Positions 17,792 to 27,077 of a stretch of DNA of 64,000 bases are shown piece by piece. The stretch's first letter is position 1; the number at the start of each line of letters is the position of its first letter. The notes below the pieces were generated by a model. It ran no database searches. It saw only the letters and a program-made list of their open reading frames with translations, and was not told the origin of the DNA. The stretch spans positions 496,001 to 560,000 of the forward strand of contig NZ_CAJQZC010000003.1 in assembly GCF_907164555.1 (NCBI RefSeq). The letters are read 5' to 3'. A program made the position numbers and the translations under genes. The DNA comes from Paraburkholderia saeva. Its GTDB lineage: Bacteria > Pseudomonadota > Gammaproteobacteria > Burkholderiales > Burkholderiaceae.

Positions 17792-18478
17792 ATGAAATTC
17801 TTCGCCGTCTGCATCGCGTTGTCATGCGGAGTCGGGATATCGGCTGCCCGCGCGGATCCGATCAATATCGCGACTCCGTCCGGCGGCTATTACGCGATGC
17901 ACGTGACGAGCCTGAAGGAAGCCCGCTTCAGGCGGACCATCAGGCAGCAATACGATTTCAGTTGCGGCTCGGCGGCACTGGCGACACTGTTGACCTATCA
18001 GTACAACTTCCCGGTCACCGAACAGCAGGCCTTTGGGGAGATGTTCCAGCAGGGCGATCAGGCAAAGATCCGTCGAGAAGGATTCTCCCTGCTCGACATC
18101 CGGCGCTTTCTGGTCGAAAGGGGCTTCGAGGCGGACGGCTATGAAGCCCCGCTCGAAAAGCTCGAACAGACCAATACGCCGGCTATCGTGCTGATTGTCG
18201 AGCACGGTTATCACCACTTCGTCGTGATCAAGGGCGTGCGCAACGGGCGCGTCCTGATTGGCGATCCGGCCACCGGTACACGGGCGATGTCGAAGGCGAA
18301 TTTCGAGGAGAAATGGCAGGACCGCGTGCTGTTCGTGATTCACAACCGGCACGAGATGGCGAAATTCAACGATGCCGGGGACTGGCACGTCGCGCCGGAT
18401 GCACCGCTTTACACGGGCATCCCGCGCGAAGGCCTGTTTAGCGTAGTGGTGCCGAAACTTGGCCCCGGTGAATTCTGA
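17792..18478 (+). CDS. periplasmic C39-family cysteine peptidase (FapD-like)
   Basis: 228 residues. Signal peptide to about residue 21 (SAARA), then a single C39 domain. The active-site set is complete: Gln in RQQYDFSCG with Cys58, His142 in GYHHFVVIKG and Asp158 in LIGDPATG. No ABC-transporter domains are attached, unlike bacteriocin exporters, and the signal peptide puts it in the periplasm. Fap operons encode just such a stand-alone C39 enzyme (FapD), required for fibre export. A GTG lies one codon before the chosen ATG, directly after the previous stop. Likely substrates are the two neighbours with LDxxRGG motifs. Confidence 0.85.
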   Translation: MKFFAVCIALSCGVGISAARADPINIATPSGGYYAMHVTSLKEARFRRTIRQQYDFSCGSAALATLLTYQYNFPVTEQQAFGEMFQQGDQAKIRREGFSLLDIRRFLVERGFEADGYEAPLEKLEQTNTPAIVLIVEHGYHHFVVIKGVRNGRVLIGDPATGTRAMSKANFEEKWQDRVLFVIHNRHEMAKFNDAGDWHVAPDAPLYTGIPREGLFSVVVPKLGPGEF

Positions 18479-18483
18479 GAGCG

Positions 18484-20028
18484 ATGATGAAACCTGAACA
18501 TCTGAAGCTCGCTGGCATTGCAACCCTGGTATGTGGGGCGATGTCGTCGCTGGGCGCCGAGGCCGCAACCAGCGACGCGTCGGCACTCGCGACTGGAAAA
18601 ATCCTTTCGTTGCGCAATATGTTGAAAGACGCAGCGCCAGGCATGACGGATGACACCGTGCAGGACACGGAGCCCGTCGTCGCGCAAGGCGATGTGCCGG
18701 ATGTTGCACCTGAGGCTGACGCGGGTGTCGCGCCGGCAACGGATGTCGTCGCGTTTGCACCGGTGAACAATGCGTCCGATGTGATGTACACAGCACGCAC
18801 GGCGGTCGGGCAATCACAGGATTCCGGCGAGGCGCCGATCGCTGTACCCGAATCGGCACGTGTGCCGTTCGTGCCCGATGTGACTTCAACGTCCGCTACC
18901 CCGGCGGATGAGGACGTACCGGTGGCGAGTGCCGTGCCTCTGCCGGTGGTAACCGTTGTCGCGGAAGATCAGGCTGCGCCCGTGACGAATGCCGTGCGCG
19001 AAGTCGCGCGTGCGCAGAAAGGCGTGACGCCATCGGCAGACAGTTCCGAGCCGTTGACGATGAGCGCTGCGCCGGATCCGCATCAGGTCGACGCAGTGCC
19101 GACCGTTTCCGCTGGCGCTCGTGTTGCGGAGCCGGTCACGGCGCCCGTAACCCGGGCCGCCCGATCCACACAGGCCGTTCCGGTTGCTTCAACCGACGAT
19201 GCCGCGCCGCTCACGCACCCCGTGGCGAAGACGCCGCCCGCACGCGTTGCCGGTACGCCGCGTGTGTCCGTGAGCGTGGCTGTGCCAGTGATGAGTACGA
19301 TGCCAGCCTCCGCGCCTGTAGCCGATGCGCCGGATGCTTCGGCTAAAGGTGTTCTTTCTACCGCTGAGTCGTCCTTCGACATCGTGCGCAACGCCGATTC
19401 ACGTGTCGCGCCAACACCAGTCGCGACACGCACAGTTTCAAGCGCCGCTCCGCCGGTCGTTGCGCACCCGGATGAAGCGTCTGCCGTGACAGCATCCGGG
19501 GACGGTATGCTCCAGCGCGCGGCGGTGTCGCTGAAATCCACCGTGGATCTGACGGCGCAACCGGCGAAACCTCTGGTGACGAAACACGACGATGCCGATC
19601 CGGCCTGGGCTTCCGCGGATCTTGTCGCAGTAGACAGCGAACGTCTCGACAGCATGCGCGGCGGGTTCGACCTGCCGTCGGGCCTCGTGGTGTCGTTCGG
19701 CATTTCGCGGGCGGCATTCGTGAACGGCAATCTCGTGTCGTCGACGAGCTTCAACATTCCGAACATTGCGCAGATGACGCCGCAACAGGCGCAGATGCTG
19801 GCGAACGCGAACACGGGCGCGGTGGTCCAGAACGGTTTGAACAACACGGTGCAGCCGGGCGCGTTGCCTGGGTTGACCGGATCTGTTATCCAGAATTCGC
19901 TGAACAACCAGCAGGTTCAGGCGCTGACGACGATCAACACGACCGTCAACTCGCTGGCCGCATTCAAGGCGTTCAATATTGGGTCGACGGTGAATTCCGC
20001 ATTGGCGACGGCTGTGCGTCCGCGCTAG
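18484..20028 (+). CDS. large secreted Ala/Val/Pro-rich protein with LDxxRGG motif and QN-rich C-terminus
   Basis: 514 residues. Signal peptide about 1-28 (GAEAA), then some 350 residues of low-complexity Ala/Val/Pro/Thr/Asp sequence without a fold that I recognise. The motif LDSMRGG follows at residues 388-394. A C-terminal 120-residue domain (FDLPSGLVVSFGISRAAFVN, then GAVVQNGLNN and GSVIQNSLNN repeats) resembles the end of the 152-residue protein. The shared motif next to a C39 peptidase suggests proteolytic release of the C-terminal domain; the long N-part would then act as a spacer or chaperone. It is the last gene of the run and is followed by a hairpin. Not assignable to a named family. 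Confidence 0.7.
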   Translation: MMKPEHLKLAGIATLVCGAMSSLGAEAATSDASALATGKILSLRNMLKDAAPGMTDDTVQDTEPVVAQGDVPDVAPEADAGVAPATDVVAFAPVNNASDVMYTARTAVGQSQDSGEAPIAVPESARVPFVPDVTSTSATPADEDVPVASAVPLPVVTVVAEDQAAPVTNAVREVARAQKGVTPSADSSEPLTMSAAPDPHQVDAVPTVSAGARVAEPVTAPVTRAARSTQAVPVASTDDAAPLTHPVAKTPPARVAGTPRVSVSVAVPVMSTMPASAPVADAPDASAKGVLSTAESSFDIVRNADSRVAPTPVATRTVSSAAPPVVAHPDEASAVTASGDGMLQRAAVSLKSTVDLTAQPAKPLVTKHDDADPAWASADLVAVDSERLDSMRGGFDLPSGLVVSFGISRAAFVNGNLVSSTSFNIPNIAQMTPQQAQMLANANTGAVVQNGLNNTVQPGALPGLTGSVIQNSLNNQQVQALTTINTTVNSLAAFKAFNIGSTVNSALATAVRPR

Positions 20029-20057
20029 ACAACGTGGCGGTGAATGTGTGCAGTGAA

Positions 20058-20084
20058 ATGGCGGCGCAGATCACGCGCCGCCAT
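20058..20084. terminator. bidirectional terminator-like hairpin between convergent genes
   Basis: A perfect 10-bp stem ATGGCGGCGC / GCGCCGCCAT with a 7-base loop lies in the 61-bp gap between the end of the LDxxRGG-protein operon and the end of the barrel gene on the other strand. T-tracts are weak on both sides, so termination efficiency is uncertain. Confidence 0.5.
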
Positions 20085-20089
20085 GTTGT

Positions 20090-21565
20090 TCAGAAGGAGA
20101 TTGGCACACGCATCGTGAGCGTGAGGTCTGGTGTGTCGCGCGTAAGCCCCGCACCGATCGAGAAGTTGACCGTGGTTTTCGGCGTGACACGATATGAATA
20201 GCCGATGAGCAGCGTGCCGAGCACGGTGCGCACGGAGGTGGTTACTGTCTGGCCATTCTGGCTCGTCGGCTGAACGATGCTCATGTCGTAGCCGATACTG
20301 ACCGATGCCTTTTCGTTCAGCGCGAGACCCATGCCGATGTTGAAACCCCAGATGTCGCCTGGCTGAATCTTGCCGAGCGGCTGTACGCCATTGATGACCG
20401 TGAGGCTTTCGTCTTTCCCGAAGCTGTGCAGATAGCTGAAGTTGCCGAAGAACACGACTGGGTCGGTCGGGAAGAGCCAGGTGAGGCCTGGCTGGATCGC
20501 GAGGAACCCGGAGCCGGTTGGCTGACGCAGCGGTAAACCGGTGCCGGTTGTGTTGGCGATACAGGTCGACACGCAGTCGGTTGGGACATCGAACGGGCTC
20601 TTGCCGGTCGCAGTCTTGAAGCGCAGCCAGCCAACGTAATAGAACTTGTCCGGGCCGCCTTCATTCAACTGATAACGCAACGTCATTTCGACGTCGCCGA
20701 TCCCGTTGCCATTGCTGCTGATCACGCTGTCCGACGCAGCGCCCGTGAAGGTCTGGCGCCCCACGGCATCATTAGTCTGATACACATATGGAACACGGAG
20801 TTCGAATTCAAGCCGGTTCGTTATACCGTAACGAAGCGCAACGCCGCCTATGAGTGTGGTTGTCTTGACCTCGCTTACATTGATGAGCCCGATCAGCAGC
20901 GCCGGGATAACCGTGTATCCCACGAGAGAGAGCTGGTTGACGGACGAATACTCAAAGTTGAAGTACGGTTCGACCACCAGCGTATGGCGCGGCGTCAGCA
21001 CGCCCGGCTGGTCGAAAATCGGCGCGACGGCAGGCGGGCGTGTGTCCACCACGGGCGCCTGGCCCACCGGTTGCTCCTGTTGTGCCTGCTGAACCTGCTG
21101 CCCCTGTTGCGCGGCCGCGGGCTGCGCCGCCTGATCGGGTGCGGCGGGCTGGCCAGCAGCATTGGTCTGCGCAGTTGCAGCGCCCGCAGCGGCGGCTGCC
21201 GCGTCCGGAGCGGCCTGGCCGACGGGCAATCCGTTGGCATCGGTTCCACCCGTGCCGCGCTGGTTTTCGAGTGCGCCGGCATCGAGCGCGCGGCTTAACC
21301 GCGCAAGACCGGCCTCCTGCTCAGCGAGTTTGCGCTTGAGCGCATCGATTTCCTTGATGCGCTGATTGAGTTCGTCGCGCAACGCGTTGACGCCGGCCTG
21401 GTCTGCCGGGATAGCCTGGTTTGCCGGGTTAGCCTGGTTTCGCAGGTTAGCCTGGTTAGCCTGTTCGGCCTGCGTCTCAAGTGACTGCGCGTGACTTTCG
21501 GCGCTAAACATCAGCAACGCTGTGTAGCTGATGACGCCGACGCGTCGATAAGGCGCGCACTTCAT
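20090..21565 (-). CDS. FapF-like outer-membrane transporter: coiled coil plus beta-barrel
   Basis: 491 residues from MKCAPYRR, with GGGAG eight bases before the ATG; ATGs further upstream fit less well. Signal peptide about 1-27 (ESHAQ), an Asn-Gln-Ala repeat (34-58), a heptad coiled coil (about 58-96, ALRDELNQRIKEIDALKRKL), an Ala/Gln/Pro linker (110-178), then a beta-barrel of amphipathic strands ending MRVPISF with terminal Phe. FapF of Pseudomonas has this same order: N-terminal coiled coil plugging a 12-stranded barrel. It faces the fibre genes tail-to-tail rather than sharing their operon. Identification as the export pore is by architecture; a general phenol-type transporter barrel is the alternative. 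Confidence 0.7.
   Translation of the reverse strand: MKCAPYRRVGVISYTALLMFSAESHAQSLETQAEQANQANLRNQANPANQAIPADQAGVNALRDELNQRIKEIDALKRKLAEQEAGLARLSRALDAGALENQRGTGGTDANGLPVGQAAPDAAAAAAGAATAQTNAAGQPAAPDQAAQPAAAQQGQQVQQAQQEQPVGQAPVVDTRPPAVAPIFDQPGVLTPRHTLVVEPYFNFEYSSVNQLSLVGYTVIPALLIGLINVSEVKTTTLIGGVALRYGITNRLEFELRVPYVYQTNDAVGRQTFTGAASDSVISSNGNGIGDVEMTLRYQLNEGGPDKFYYVGWLRFKTATGKSPFDVPTDCVSTCIANTTGTGLPLRQPTGSGFLAIQPGLTWLFPTDPVVFFGNFSYLHSFGKDESLTVINGVQPLGKIQPGDIWGFNIGMGLALNEKASVSIGYDMSIVQPTSQNGQTVTTSVRTVLGTLLIGYSYRVTPKTTVNFSIGAGLTRDTPDLTLTMRVPISF
21394..21470. repeat. imperfect short tandem repeat inside the barrel gene
   Basis: Units related to AGCCTGGTTTGCCGGGTT recur three to five times and encode the NQA(N/I)P-type repeat just before the coiled coil of the outer-membrane protein. 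Slippage here would change the length of the segment in multiples of three or shift the frame. Confidence 0.5.
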
Positions 21566-22143
21566 GGTTCGATCTCCCATGATCCTGCCTGCTGATCCAT
21601 CCCGGATGCGATCGGACAACAGGCCAGAGCTAAAGACATCAACGGTCCGACTTCGGCGCTGGGCATGAACAGGGGGCTGTCAGCAACGCCTCGTCAGACG
21701 ACATCGGCGACGATCCTTTCATGCAAACGGAGGCATAAAAAAAGTGACTGCGCCCTGTACCCATTCAGATTTTATGGTCCATTTATCCACACTAAGCTGG
21801 ACCTTAGAAGACTAGTGCATGCATAACCAGAGCGCTAATTAGTTGAACCCCTGAGATTCATTATTTACACAACAGTGGCCGGTTTTATAAGAAGTACTTC
21901 GGAATCAACGTCGGTCGGATGAGAGAAAAAATCTGTGCGGCGGACCACATATGAGGCGGTGTCACGCTGGCGTCATGAGGCAGAAACTGTCAGCCGGTGC
22001 TGATGATAGCGAGCGACGTGCGATACGCGCCCTGAACGCCGCGACCCCTGCACCGATGTGCGGACGCACATTGCTTTTCACATTGCAGGCGCATACTTTC
22101 GCTTAGACCGTGCGATCGATGGTCAGCCGTCGTGGAGGACGTC
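21566..22143. other. divergent intergenic region before glutamate dehydrogenase
   Basis: No gene is seen in this 578-bp stretch. The middle part (about 21735-21905) is AT-rich and must carry the promoter of the barrel gene on one strand and of the dehydrogenase gene on the other. A 6-bp inverted repeat GGTCCA / TGGACC (21776-21803) is the only dyad noted. No sigma-54-type GG-N10-GC was found facing the barrel gene. Confidence 0.5.
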
Positions 22144-25100
22144 ATGCAAGCAAAGAACGAAGAATCCGTCGGGCATCTGCTGAGCGATCTTGTCGAGTTT
22201 GCGCGTGGGCGGCTACCCGAACCCTCGTTCGCGATCGTCGAGCCGTTTTTGCTGCACTACTATGACTTCGTCGATGCCGACGATCTGCAAAGCCGCAGCA
22301 TCGCGGACCTGTACGGCGCCGCGATGGCGCACTGGCAAACCGCACAACGTTTCGTGCCCGGGAGCGAACGGCTGCGGGTTTATAACCCGATCCTCGAGCA
22401 GCATGGCTGGCACTCCGATCACACGGTCATCGAGATCGTGAACGACGACATGCCGTTCCTCGTCGATTCGGTGTCGATGGCGGTCAACCGGCTGGGCCTT
22501 GCGCTGCATTCGGTCGTGCATCCGGTATTCCGTATCTGGCGCGACCGCGAAGGCGCAATCGCGCGCGTGGGGGCTGGCGCGGCCGACGCCGCCGATCCGC
22601 AATCGCACCTGACATCGTTTATTCATTTCGAAGTCGACCGATGCGGCGACGCAGCGAAGCTCGAGGCCTTGCGCAGCGACATCGGGAAGGTGCTGCACGA
22701 CGTACGCGCCTCCGTCGAAGACTGGCCGAAACTTGTCGATATCGCGCGCGAAACGATCAAGACGATGAAAGGCCAGGAAACCAGCGCGGATGCCACCGAA
22801 GCGCGCGCTTTCCTCGAGTGGATGACGGCCGATCACTTCACGTTTCTCGGCCAGCGCGACTACGAACTCGTGCCCCACGGAACGGGCTTTGGTCTGCGCG
22901 CGGTAGCGGGCTCAGGCCTCGGTATCCTGCGTGACACGCAACGCCCGGGCGCGGCGGACGTCACGCCATTGCCCGCCGCCGCGAGCGAAATTATTCGCGG
23001 TGCTTCGCCGATTTTCCTGACGAAAGCCAATACGAGGGCAACCGTGCACCGGCCGGGCTATCTCGACTACGTGGGCGTCAAACTGGCCGGCCCCGATGGC
23101 TCGGTCGTCGGCGAGCGGCGCTTTATCGGGCTCTATACATCGACGGCGTATATGGTCTCGAGCGCCGAGATTCCGATCGTGCGCCGCAAGTGCGCGAACA
23201 TCGTCCGCCGCGCGGGATTTCTGTCGAAGGGGCACCTCGCGAAATCGCTCGTCACCGTGCTCGAAACATGGCCGCGCGATGAGCTTTTTCAGGCCGATGA
23301 AGATTCGCTATATGACGCGGCGCTCGGTGTGCTTCGCCTTCAGGAGCATCAACGCACCCGGCTTTTCGTGCGGCGTGACCGGTTTGACCGTTTCGTATCG
23401 TGCCTCGTGTTCGTGCCGCGCGAGAAGTACAACACCGATCTGCGCCGCCGCATCGCGAAGCTGCTGCGAAGCGCATTTAACGGCGCGAGCGTGGAGTTCA
23501 CACCGTTGCTGTCGGAGTCCACGCTCGCGCGGATTCATTTTGTCGTGCATGCCGAGCCGGGTGCAATGCCCGACGTCGATACGCGTGAACTCGAGGCGCG
23601 CCTCGTGCAGGTGACGCGCCGCTGGCAGGACGATCTCGCTGACGCGTTGCTCGACGCGTTTGGCGAAGAGCAGGGCAACCGGCTGCTGCAACGTTACGCA
23701 GATTCGTTTCCCGCCGGCTATCGCGACGACTATCCGGCGCGAACGGCCGTACGCGATATCGATCTGATCGAACATTTGCAGGGCACCGGTCGCCTCGCGA
23801 TGAACCTGTATCGTCCGATCGAATCGGGGCCGCGCGCGTTTCGCTTCAAGGTCTATCGCGCGGGTGATCCGATTGCGTTGTCGCGCAGCCTGCCGATGCT
23901 CGAAAATCTCGGCGTGCGGGTAGATGAAGAGCGTCCGTACCTGATCGAGGCTCCCGACGCGACGCCCGCATGGATTCACGATTTCGGCCTTGAACTCGCG
24001 GACGATGTCGAGTTCGATATCGAGCACGTCAAGGACCTCTTCGAACATGCGTTCGAACAGGTCTGGACCGGCGCGATCGAAAACGATGGATTCAATCGCC
24101 TTGTGCTGCGCGCGCGACTCAATGCGCGTGAAGTGACAATCCTGCGTGCGTACGCGAAATATCTGCGCCAGGTGGGTTCCACGTTCAGCGATGCCTATAT
24201 CGAGCGCGCGCTCACGGGCAACCCAGAGATCGCCCGTCATTTCGTGGACCTGTTCGTTGCGCGCTTTGATCCTTCCGGCGCAACAACGCGCGATGCAAAG
24301 ATCGAGCAGTTGAACAAGGCGATCGCCACGGCGCTCGATCAGGTGCCCAATCTCGACGAAGACCGCATTCTCCGGCAGTTTCTTGGCGTAATCGATGCCA
24401 CCCGGCGTACGAACTATTATCGCCGCGACGAACACGGCGAACCCAGGCCGTATCTGTCGTTCAAGTTCGATCCGTCGAAGGTGCCGGGCCTGCCCGAGCC
24501 CAAACCAATGTTTGAAATCTGGGTATATTCGCCGCGTGTCGAAGGCGTTCATCTACGCGGCGGGCGCGTGGCGCGCGGCGGATTGCGCTGGTCCGACCGT
24601 CGCGAGGATTTCCGCACCGAAGTGCTTGGCCTGATGAAAGCGCAGATGGTGAAGAACGTGGTGATCGTGCCGGTGGGTTCGAAGGGCGGTTTTGTCGTGA
24701 AGAATCCACCGCCGCCTTCCGATCGCGAAGTGTGGCTGCGCGAAGGCATCGCGTGCTATCAGACGTTCCTGCGCGGGCTGCTCGACGTGACGGACAACCT
24801 GGCAAGCGGCGCGATCGTGCCACCTGCCGATGTGGTGCGTCATGATCCGGATGATCCATACCTTGTCGTAGCGGCGGACAAGGGAACGGCCACGTTTTCG
24901 GACTACGCGAACGCGATCTCGCGCGAATACGGTTTCTGGCTGGATGACGCATTCGCCTCGGGCGGCTCGGTTGGCTACGATCACAAGCGCATGGCGATTA
25001 CTGCGCGCGGCGCGTGGGAATCCGTGAAGCGGCATTTCCGCGAAATGGGCGTCGATACGCAGGCGACGAATTTCACGGTGGTGGGCGTCGGCGATATGTC

Positions 25101-26982
25101 AGGCGATGTGTTTGGCAACGGCATGCTGCTTTCGCCTCATATCTGCCTCGTCGCGGCGTTCGATCATCGCCATATCTTCCTCGATCCCACGCCGGACCCG
25201 GCGACGAGTCTCGCCGAGCGTGGCCGTCTCTTCGCGCTGGAACGTTCGAGCTGGGCCGACTACGACACCGCACTGATTTCGCCGGGCGGCGGCGTGTTTC
25301 CGCGCACCGCGAAGACGATTCCATTGTCGGCCGCGGTCCAGGCAGCACTTGGCATCACGGCACCGACGCTGGCGCCAAACGAACTGATGCGCGCAATTCT
25401 CATGGCGCCCGTCGATCTGCTTTATAACGGCGGTATTGGCACGTATGTGAAGGCGAGCGGGGAAACGCACCTGCAGGTTGGCGATCGCGCGAACGACGCG
25501 GTGCGTGTGAACGGCGCGGATCTGCGCTGCAAGGTCGTTGCGGAAGGCGGCAATCTCGGCTTGACGCAACTGGGCCGCATCGAATTCGCGCAGCGAGGCG
25601 GGCGCATCAACACGGATGCAATCGACAACTCCGCCGGCGTCGACTGCTCGGATCACGAGGTCAACATCAAGATCCTGCTGGGACTTGTCGTCGCTGACGG
25701 CGAAATGACGGACAAGCAACGCAACGCACTGCTGGCGGAAATGACTGACGAGGTCGGGTTGCTGGTATTGCGCGACAACTACTACCAGACACAGGCGCTG
25801 TCGATCGCGGGGCGCTATGGCGTCGAAATGCTCGACACGGAAGTGCGCCTGATGCGCTGGCTGGAACGGGCCGGCCGCCTTAACCGGGTAATCGAGTTCC
25901 TGCCGACCGATGAGGAAATCGCGGAACGTCAGGCGGGCAAGCTCGGGCTGACGACACCAGAACGTGCCGTGTTGCTCGCCTACAGCAAGATGTGGCTCTA
26001 TGACGCGCTGCTTGAATCCGATATGCCTGAGGATCCGCTCGTGGCGGACATGCTGGTCGATTACTTCCCGCGACCGTTGCAAAAGCGCTTTAGCGCGCCA
26101 ATGGCAAACCATCCGCTCAAGCGCGAAATTCTCGCGACACATCTGACCAACGCGCTCGTGAACCGGGTCGGCTGCGCATTTGTGCACCGGCTGATGGAAG
26201 AGACCGATGCAACGCCGGGTGACATTGTTCGCGCGTGCATCATGGGGCGCGACGTGTTCGATCTGAACGCGGTGTGGCAGCAGATCGACGCACTGGATAA
26301 CCGCGTCGCCGACGACGTTCAGGCGCGCATGTTCGTCGAAGTCATGCGGCTGCTCGAACGTGCCGCGCTGTGGTTCATGCGGCAACTTCAGCCTGGCGCC
26401 GTGCAGGAGGGCGGCGTAGCGAATCTGCTTGCGCGTTGTAGAGACGCCGTGCAAAGACTGGCGCCGCAATTGCCGGCACTGCTGCCGCAAGCCGACATGG
26501 ACGCGCTGACCGAGCGTCAGCGCGAACTGGTGGAAGCGGGCGTCGACAGCGATCTGGCACTGCGCGTGGCAAGTGGTGGAATATCGGCCGAGCTGCTCGA
26601 CATCGCCGAGGTGGCGGCGACGTGCGATCGCAATCTCGAACTTGTCGCGGGTGTGTACTTCGCGCTTGGCACGCGGCTGAACTACAGCTGGATCGCCGAG
26701 CGCGCGATGGCGCTCCCGACGCCGACTCACTGGGACATGCTGGCGCGCGCGGCAGCGCTTGCCGAACTGGCGCGCCTGAAGCGTGCGTTGACGACGAGCG
26801 CGCTCGCCTCAGCTTCCGGGCACGATACGCCGGCGTCGATGGTCGAGACGTGGGAGGCAAAGCGCAAACTTGCGCTTGAACGTTACGCACGGCTGCTTGC
26901 CGACCTGCGCGCAACGGGCGGATCGAGTCTTTCGATGTTGCTGGTTATCGTGCGCGAAATGGCGGTGCTCGAACGGGCGTAA
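22144..26982 (+). CDS. NAD-specific glutamate dehydrogenase, large GDH-180 class
   Basis: 1612-residue enzyme that oxidatively deaminates glutamate to 2-oxoglutarate and ammonia; its length is typical of the class. The N-terminal 600-700 residues form the ACT-like regulatory part. The central catalytic block contains GVHLRGGRVARGGLRWSDR, then QMVKNVVIVPVGSKGGFVVK with the catalytic Lys region, and a later NAD-binding half with VGVGDMSGDVFGNG and AEGGNLGLTQLGR. A helical C-terminal domain completes it. GGAGG lies five to six bases before the chosen ATG; a GTG four codons upstream is the alternative. It stands alone, with its promoter in the preceding AT-rich gap. It links to amino-acid use elsewhere in the window (GABA, hydroxyproline). 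Confidence 0.95.
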   Translation: MQAKNEESVGHLLSDLVEFARGRLPEPSFAIVEPFLLHYYDFVDADDLQSRSIADLYGAAMAHWQTAQRFVPGSERLRVYNPILEQHGWHSDHTVIEIVNDDMPFLVDSVSMAVNRLGLALHSVVHPVFRIWRDREGAIARVGAGAADAADPQSHLTSFIHFEVDRCGDAAKLEALRSDIGKVLHDVRASVEDWPKLVDIARETIKTMKGQETSADATEARAFLEWMTADHFTFLGQRDYELVPHGTGFGLRAVAGSGLGILRDTQRPGAADVTPLPAAASEIIRGASPIFLTKANTRATVHRPGYLDYVGVKLAGPDGSVVGERRFIGLYTSTAYMVSSAEIPIVRRKCANIVRRAGFLSKGHLAKSLVTVLETWPRDELFQADEDSLYDAALGVLRLQEHQRTRLFVRRDRFDRFVSCLVFVPREKYNTDLRRRIAKLLRSAFNGASVEFTPLLSESTLARIHFVVHAEPGAMPDVDTRELEARLVQVTRRWQDDLADALLDAFGEEQGNRLLQRYADSFPAGYRDDYPARTAVRDIDLIEHLQGTGRLAMNLYRPIESGPRAFRFKVYRAGDPIALSRSLPMLENLGVRVDEERPYLIEAPDATPAWIHDFGLELADDVEFDIEHVKDLFEHAFEQVWTGAIENDGFNRLVLRARLNAREVTILRAYAKYLRQVGSTFSDAYIERALTGNPEIARHFVDLFVARFDPSGATTRDAKIEQLNKAIATALDQVPNLDEDRILRQFLGVIDATRRTNYYRRDEHGEPRPYLSFKFDPSKVPGLPEPKPMFEIWVYSPRVEGVHLRGGRVARGGLRWSDRREDFRTEVLGLMKAQMVKNVVIVPVGSKGGFVVKNPPPPSDREVWLREGIACYQTFLRGLLDVTDNLASGAIVPPADVVRHDPDDPYLVVAADKGTATFSDYANAISREYGFWLDDAFASGGSVGYDHKRMAITARGAWESVKRHFREMGVDTQATNFTVVGVGDMSGDVFGNGMLLSPHICLVAAFDHRHIFLDPTPDPATSLAERGRLFALERSSWADYDTALISPGGGVFPRTAKTIPLSAAVQAALGITAPTLAPNELMRAILMAPVDLLYNGGIGTYVKASGETHLQVGDRANDAVRVNGADLRCKVVAEGGNLGLTQLGRIEFAQRGGRINTDAIDNSAGVDCSDHEVNIKILLGLVVADGEMTDKQRNALLAEMTDEVGLLVLRDNYYQTQALSIAGRYGVEMLDTEVRLMRWLERAGRLNRVIEFLPTDEEIAERQAGKLGLTTPERAVLLAYSKMWLYDALLESDMPEDPLVADMLVDYFPRPLQKRFSAPMANHPLKREILATHLTNALVNRVGCAFVHRLMEETDATPGDIVRACIMGRDVFDLNAVWQQIDALDNRVADDVQARMFVEVMRLLERAALWFMRQLQPGAVQEGGVANLLARCRDAVQRLAPQLPALLPQADMDALTERQRELVEAGVDSDLALRVASGGISAELLDIAEVAATCDRNLELVAGVYFALGTRLNYSWIAERAMALPTPTHWDMLARAAALAELARLKRALTTSALASASGHDTPASMVETWEAKRKLALERYARLLADLRATGGSSLSMLLVIVREMAVLERA

Positions 26983-27077
26983 GGCGCGCGTGATGCGGAC
27001 GCGGGGCGGCACCACGCGGCGCCGCCTCCGGCAATGGAGGCACGGACTGTACGTCCGCCGTCGCGATTGCCCATAAT

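Noticed and set aside
25099..26730. A 543-codon minus-strand frame inside the glutamate dehydrogenase gene
   Set aside because: No recognisable motif, low-complexity basic composition, and complete overlap with a conserved enzyme gene.
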